Positions 59,966-64,000 of a DNA stretch of 64,000 nt are shown piece after piece. How positions within the stretch are numbered: the stretch's first letter is position 1; the number at the start of each line of letters is the position of its first letter. This stretch comes from Streptomyces sp. HUAS 15-9 (GTDB lineage Bacteria; Actinomycetota; Actinomycetes; Streptomycetales; Streptomycetaceae): contig NZ_CP106798.1 of the NCBI RefSeq assembly GCF_025642155.1, forward strand, positions 2,976,001 through 3,040,000, written 5' to 3'. Under the pieces are notes generated by a model. That model saw nothing but the letters and a program-made list of their open reading frames with translations, searched no databases and had not been told where the DNA came from. The position numbers and the translations under genes are program-made.

Positions 59966-61486
59966 TCAGGCGGCCGCTCGGGACCCCATCCCCTTCCAGG
60001 CCCCGGGCAGCTCTGCCTCCACGGCCGCCGCACCCTGCTCCTCCCGTCCGTACAGCAGCCCGTAGGTGAACGCGCTCTCTCCCGCCGCATGTGCCACGGC
60101 GGCCAGCTCGCGCAGGGTCTGTCGGGCCATGACGCTGTCCTGGTGGTCGCCGAGCAGGGTCTGCAGGGACTTCATGTCCTTGGTCAGGGCCGCGACCGGG
60201 TCACCGAGGGCGGGTGTGGCGGCCTCGGCGGCGTATCGGGCCCGCTTGGCCTTCTTACGGGCCTCGTGCAGCCCGAGGTCGCGATCGTGGCCGGGCTCGA
60301 CGTCCAGCGCCTGCTCGACCAGGTCGGCGACCTTCGCGAAGCTCTTGCGCACGGCCTTGCCGATCACCTTCTCCGGCTTCCCGGCGGCCGCCTCCAGCAG
60401 GGGTGGGTCGGCGACCAGGGCGTCCAGGGTGTCGAGCAGCGTCAGATACCGCCGGGAGTCCAGGACGCCGATGACACGGCCGCGGGCTCCGCCGTGGCTG
60501 GCGCCGGCCCAGAGCCCGAGCCGCTCGTGGACGGGGCCGAAGACCAGTTCACCGGGCACCGCGTCGAGGGCGGCGGTCAGGCGCTCGGTGAGCACCTCGC
60601 GGTCGCGGTCCACGCCGAGCTCGGCCGCCAGCCACTTCAGCTCAACGCCGACCGGATCTGTGACGGTGCGGTCGAGGACCTTGCCGAAGGAGCGGAAGGT
60701 GCTGCGCATACGGCGGGTGGCGACCCGCATCTTGTGGACGGAGTCGGCCACGTCCCGGCGGACGGCGGGGTCGAGCTCGACGATCGCGTCCCGTTGGTCA
60801 CGGACGTAGGCGAGGAGGTGGTCACCGGCGGTGACGGGTCTGGCGGGTTTGGCGGGCTTCTTCGGACCGCGGCGGGCCTTCTTGGCGGTGGGTGCGGTGT
60901 CGGCCAGTGCCCTGGCCAGCTTGGACGGCGACTTCGACGGCCGTACGCCTGCCTTGCGCAACCGTTTCTCCACCTTGTCGAGGACGACCGGGTCCACGCC
61001 CTCGGCGAGCTCGACCTCGATCTCGGTCCACTGGGCGGTGCCTCCGCCCTCGGTGAGCCGCTCGGCGGTCACCGCGTCGACGCTCGCCTCGGCGAGCAGC
61101 TTGCCGGCGGCGTCGACGAGGTGGCGCAGGTCGCGGGCGGAGCGGAGCCGGACGACGGGGACCAGCTCGGCGTCCCGGACCCGGGAGCGCACCAGCGCGG
61201 CCAGTTCCTCGGGCAGGGTGTCGGAGAGCGGGGCGTGGATCTCCTCGCGGACGCCTGGGGCCAGCGGGAACTTGAGGTGCCAGCCGGCGTCGGAGCCGCC
61301 GGTGCGGCGGCGCAGGGTTATGGAGGCGGCCGCCAGGCGTTCGTCGGCCGTGTCGTGGTAGGTGGCGTCCAGCTCGACAACGCCCTTGTCGAGGACGGCC
61401 GCCACCCCGCCGACGCCGGTCAGGTCGGGCAGCCCACTGTCGTCGGATTCGTACTTGCGCTCGATCTCGCGTTTCGCATCCGCCAT
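59966..61486 (-). CDS. CYTH and CHAD domain protein
   Basis: A 506-residue protein. The N-terminal CYTH domain (about 1-200) starts with the metal-binding E-x-E-x-K motif (KREIERKYESDD) and is a triphosphate-tunnel fold acting on polyphosphate-like substrates. The C-terminal CHAD domain (about 225-500) is rich in conserved His/Arg/Lys (DSVHKMRVATRRMRSTFRSF, HEARKKAKRARYAAEAATPA, LLGDHQDSVMARQTLRELAA) and binds polyphosphate. CYTH-CHAD pairs are associated with polyphosphate granules. Located between rodA and the radical SAM gene, the core streptomycete order. Confidence 0.93.
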   Translation of the reverse strand: MADAKREIERKYESDDSGLPDLTGVGGVAAVLDKGVVELDATYHDTADERLAAASITLRRRTGGSDAGWHLKFPLAPGVREEIHAPLSDTLPEELAALVRSRVRDAELVPVVRLRSARDLRHLVDAAGKLLAEASVDAVTAERLTEGGGTAQWTEIEVELAEGVDPVVLDKVEKRLRKAGVRPSKSPSKLARALADTAPTAKKARRGPKKPAKPARPVTAGDHLLAYVRDQRDAIVELDPAVRRDVADSVHKMRVATRRMRSTFRSFGKVLDRTVTDPVGVELKWLAAELGVDRDREVLTERLTAALDAVPGELVFGPVHERLGLWAGASHGGARGRVIGVLDSRRYLTLLDTLDALVADPPLLEAAAGKPEKVIGKAVRKSFAKVADLVEQALDVEPGHDRDLGLHEARKKAKRARYAAEAATPALGDPVAALTKDMKSLQTLLGDHQDSVMARQTLRELAAVAHAAGESAFTYGLLYGREEQGAAAVEAELPGAWKGMGSRAAA

Positions 61487-61655
61487 GAATCGAATCTAGT
61501 GGCAGGCGGGCCGCGATGGCAGAGCGCACTCAGGGTGAATCACAGGCAAACTCCAGGAAATCAGGAGGACCGACGCCCGTCGCAAGAGGCACCGGGAAAG
61601 CCCGCAGCAAGGGGCCACCGGGAAAGTGGCCCCCGCCCACTCCACCTACGTCCCC

Positions 61656-62855
61656 CTACGCCGACATCGGCCGCTGCACCCGGATCGACTGCAGCAGCCC
61701 CACGGCCACCCACACCGCGAACATCGACGAGCCCCCGTACGACACGAACGGCAGTGGCAGGCCGGTGACCGGCATGATGCCGAGAGTCATGCCGATGTTC
61801 TCGAACGCCTGGAAGGCGAACCAGGCGACGATCCCGGCGGCGACGATCGTGCCGTACAGCTCGGTCGTCTCGCGGGCGATGCGGCAGGCGCGCCACAGGA
61901 CGACGCCGAGGAGAAGGATTATCAGGCCCGCGCCGACGAAGCCCAGCTCCTCCCCCGCCACCGTGAAGACGAAGTCCGTCTGCTGTTCGGGGACGAACTG
62001 GCCGGTGGTCTGCGACCCGTGGAAGAGGCCCGCACCGGTCAGACCGCCCGAGCCGATCGCGATGCGGGCCTGGTTGGTGTTGTAGCCGACGCCCGCGGGG
62101 TCGAGGTCCGGGTTGGCGAAGGCCGCGAAGCGGTTGAGCTGGTAGTCGTCCAGGATGTGCAGCTGCCAGACGGCGATCGCGCCGAGCGCGCCCGTGCCGA
62201 GCAGGCCGAAGACCCAGCGGTTGGAGGCGCCGGAGGCGAGCAGCACGCCCAGGATGATGATCACCATGACCATGACCGAGCCGAGGTCGGGCATGAGCAG
62301 CACGATCAGGATCGGTACGGCGGCCAGGCCCAGGGCCTGCAGAACCGTGCGGTGGTCGGGGTACTTCTTGTCACCGGCGTCCACCCGGGCCGCCAGTATC
62401 ATCGCCATCCCCAGGATGATCGTGATCTTCACGAACTCCGAGGGCTGGAGCGAGAAGCCGCCGCCGAGCACGATCCAAGAGTGCGCGCCGTTGACGGTCG
62501 AGCCGAGCGGTGTGAGCACCAGCAGGATGCCGAACACCGAGATGCCGTAGAGGATCGGCACGGCCGTGCGCAGGGTGCGGTGGCCGAGCCAGAGCGTGCC
62601 GACCATCAGGGCGAGCCCGATGCCGGTGTTCATGACGTGCCGGAGCAGGAAGTAGTACGGGTCGCCCTGGTTGATCTCGGTGCGGTTGCGGGTCGCGGAG
62701 TACACCAGCAGCGAGCCGAGCAGGGACAGGGCGAGCGACGCCAGCAGTATCGGCCAGTCCAGGCGGCGGGCCAGCGAGTCGCGGGCGAAGAGCCGGGTCC
62801 AGCCGGCGCGCGCGGGGCCGTATCCGGAGACGGAGAAGCTGTTCGCGCCGGTCAT
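61656..62855 (-). CDS. rodA: RodA/FtsW-family peptidoglycan polymerase (SEDS)
   Basis: A 399-residue SEDS protein with ten membrane segments that polymerises lipid II together with a class B PBP during spore-wall or cell-wall synthesis. Family motifs: LVYSATRNRTEI, NGAHSWIVLGGGFSLQPSEF, AVPILIVLLMPDLGSVMVMV, FVPEQQTDFVFTVAGEELGF and GLPLPFVSYGGSSMFAVWVA. ATG 62855 overlaps the PBP2 stop (ATGA), so the two are translationally coupled. The S. coelicolor equivalent is called sfr. Confidence 0.95.
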   Translation of the reverse strand: MTGANSFSVSGYGPARAGWTRLFARDSLARRLDWPILLASLALSLLGSLLVYSATRNRTEINQGDPYYFLLRHVMNTGIGLALMVGTLWLGHRTLRTAVPILYGISVFGILLVLTPLGSTVNGAHSWIVLGGGFSLQPSEFVKITIILGMAMILAARVDAGDKKYPDHRTVLQALGLAAVPILIVLLMPDLGSVMVMVIIILGVLLASGASNRWVFGLLGTGALGAIAVWQLHILDDYQLNRFAAFANPDLDPAGVGYNTNQARIAIGSGGLTGAGLFHGSQTTGQFVPEQQTDFVFTVAGEELGFVGAGLIILLLGVVLWRACRIARETTELYGTIVAAGIVAWFAFQAFENIGMTLGIMPVTGLPLPFVSYGGSSMFAVWVAVGLLQSIRVQRPMSA

Positions 62856-64000
62856 GTGAGCGTCCTCCGGCTTCCTCCGCGGCGACGGCGCCTGCGGGTG
62901 TTGCTGTTGCCGGTCTCCGGCGAGGCGGTGGTCGCGGCGGGCAGCGACGCGTCCGGTGAGGGCGATCCCGACGGGGTGGCCTGGATGTCCTTGGCCGGGT
63001 CCTTGGACATCTTCGGGGACTTGATCGTGCCGTCGGTGCGGACCTTCGGGAGGTTCTTCTCCGGCGTGGGCAGCAGGGCCTTCTTGTTGTCGACGGAGCC
63101 GTCCGGCTGGACGCCGTACATCGCGCTGTAGATGTTGCGCACGGCCTCACCGGAGGCGCCGGAACCCGTACCGGCCTGGGCAATGGTCATGATGACCGTG
63201 TAGTCCTTGGAGTAGGTGGCCAGCCAGGACGTGGTCTGCTTGCCGTAGACCTCGGCGGTACCGGTCTTGGCGTGCAGGGCGATCTTGTCCTGCGGCCAGC
63301 CGCCGAACTTCCAGGCGGCGGTACCGCGGGTGATGACGCCCGCGAAGGCGTCGTTCATGCCCTTGAGGGTGGCCTTGCCGACCGGCAGCCTGCCGGATTT
63401 CCTGGGCTTGATCTCCTGGACAGACCTGCCGTCGGCGCTGATGACCGCCTTGCCGATGGTCGGGTGGTACATGGTGCCGCCGTTGGCCACGGCGCCGTAG
63501 ATCACGGCCTCCTGGATCGGCGTGACGAGGGTGTCGCCCTGGCCGATGGAGTAGTTGATCTCGTCACCCTCGCGCATCTTGTTGCCTTCGAGGCAGTTCT
63601 CGTACGCGATCTTCTCGACGTACGAGCCGTCCTTCTTGCCGGACTTGCACCAGGCGTCCTTGTTGGCCTTCCAGTAGTTGAGCTTCCACTGGCGGTCCGG
63701 GACACGGCCGGTGACCTCGTTGGGCAGGTCGACGCCGGTCTCCTTGCCGAGGCCGAACTGGTGGGCGGTCTTGAAGAACCAGTCCTTGGGCTGGCCCTTC
63801 TTGGGGTTGATGCCGCCGTCCCTCTTCCACTCGCGGTCGGCGAGGCCGTAGAAGACGGTGTCGCAGGAGACCTCCAGCGCCCGGCCGAGCGAGATCGGGC
63901 CGAAGTTCTCACCCTCGAAGTTCTTGAAGACCTGGCCGCCGACAGAGTACGAACTGGTGCACGGATAGCCGCCGTCCCACACGTAACCGGCCTGGACCGC
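62852..64000 (-). CDS. Penicillin-binding protein 2, C-terminal part (runs off window)
   Basis: The transpeptidase half of a class B PBP that works with RodA. Visible: GRALEVSCDTVFYGLADREW (second active-site motif as S-C-D), EVTGRVPDRQWKLNYW, INYSIGQGDTLVTPIQEAVI and ALHAKTGTAEVYGKQTTSWL (K-T-G box). The nucleophile SxxK box and N-terminal anchor lie beyond position 64000. The C-terminus is a Pro/Ser/Thr-rich tail ending in a basic cluster (TRRRRRRGGSRRTLT). It overlaps rodA by four bases. Confidence 0.94.
   Translation of the reverse strand, partial: AVQAGYVWDGGYPCTSSYSVGGQVFKNFEGENFGPISLGRALEVSCDTVFYGLADREWKRDGGINPKKGQPKDWFFKTAHQFGLGKETGVDLPNEVTGRVPDRQWKLNYWKANKDAWCKSGKKDGSYVEKIAYENCLEGNKMREGDEINYSIGQGDTLVTPIQEAVIYGAVANGGTMYHPTIGKAVISADGRSVQEIKPRKSGRLPVGKATLKGMNDAFAGVITRGTAAWKFGGWPQDKIALHAKTGTAEVYGKQTTSWLATYSKDYTVIMTIAQAGTGSGASGEAVRNIYSAMYGVQPDGSVDNKKALLPTPEKNLPKVRTDGTIKSPKMSKDPAKDIQATPSGSPSPDASLPAATTASPETGNSNTRRRRRRGGSRRTLT

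Overview
The window is high-GC DNA with strong third-position GC bias, GTG/TTG starts and long overlapping shadow frames. Its core gene order is proA - proB - teichoic-acid genes - obg - rpmA - rplU - RNase E - DUF2344 gene ... TIGR03960 radical SAM gene - CYTH/CHAD gene - rodA - PBP2. This is a Streptomyces (or close relative) chromosome, equivalent as far as I recall to the SCO2585-SCO2608 region of S. coelicolor. All assignments come from reading the sequence; no database search was run.

Regions. (1) 1-2407: proline biosynthesis (proA, a small conserved gene, proB). (2) 2502-3112: two gene relics, a phospholipase D tail and a SARP-type regulator tail. (3) 3178-11968: a wall-glycopolymer block on the minus strand: GT2 glycosyltransferase, TagF/TarL-like polymerase, a fused CDP-ribitol synthase, a sulfotransferase-like protein, a Tat-exported PhoD phosphatase and a small secreted protein. 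(4) 12153-19673: obg-rpmA-rplU, a long RNase E/G reading frame interrupted by two compensating frame changes, and the DUF2344 gene. (5) 19721-20842: a repeat-rich membrane protein, probably still core. (6) 20925-38593: accessory DNA: hydrolases with a MerR regulator, DUF2637, TerD, DUF1254/DUF1214, flavoenzymes, an IS30 relic, a crotonase relic and DUF899. It also holds a two-gene unit of a 33-residue aromatic-rich peptide followed by a cytochrome P450 (candidate P450-modified RiPP), then GNAT and FkbM genes. (7) 39004-57913: integrated elements. (8) 57915-64000: core again (radical SAM, CYTH/CHAD, rodA, PBP2).

The main structural result is that the 3' end of the radical SAM gene is present three times: in the intact gene (57915-58016), at 55247-55348 and at 39004-39072. 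The last copy lies beside a large serine recombinase. The 39-55.3 kb segment carries AICE-type functions (RepSA-like HUH initiator, FtsK-like Tra, small membrane protein, GntR/KorSA-like repressor). It also carries cargo: a HATPase/HTH regulator pair, a kinase-like protein, an OLD-family ATPase-nuclease and a pentapeptide protein. The 55.3-57.9 kb segment carries only a Mrr nuclease-TerD fusion. I read this as accretion of elements at one attachment gene. The DUF2344 and radical SAM genes, normally close neighbours, are about 38 kb apart here, so the locus behaves as an integration hotspot.

The points most worth following are the P450/peptide unit, the tandem attachment-site architecture, a structured non-coding stretch with two intrinsic terminators at 53369-53634, and the Mrr-TerD and OLD genes as likely defence cargo.
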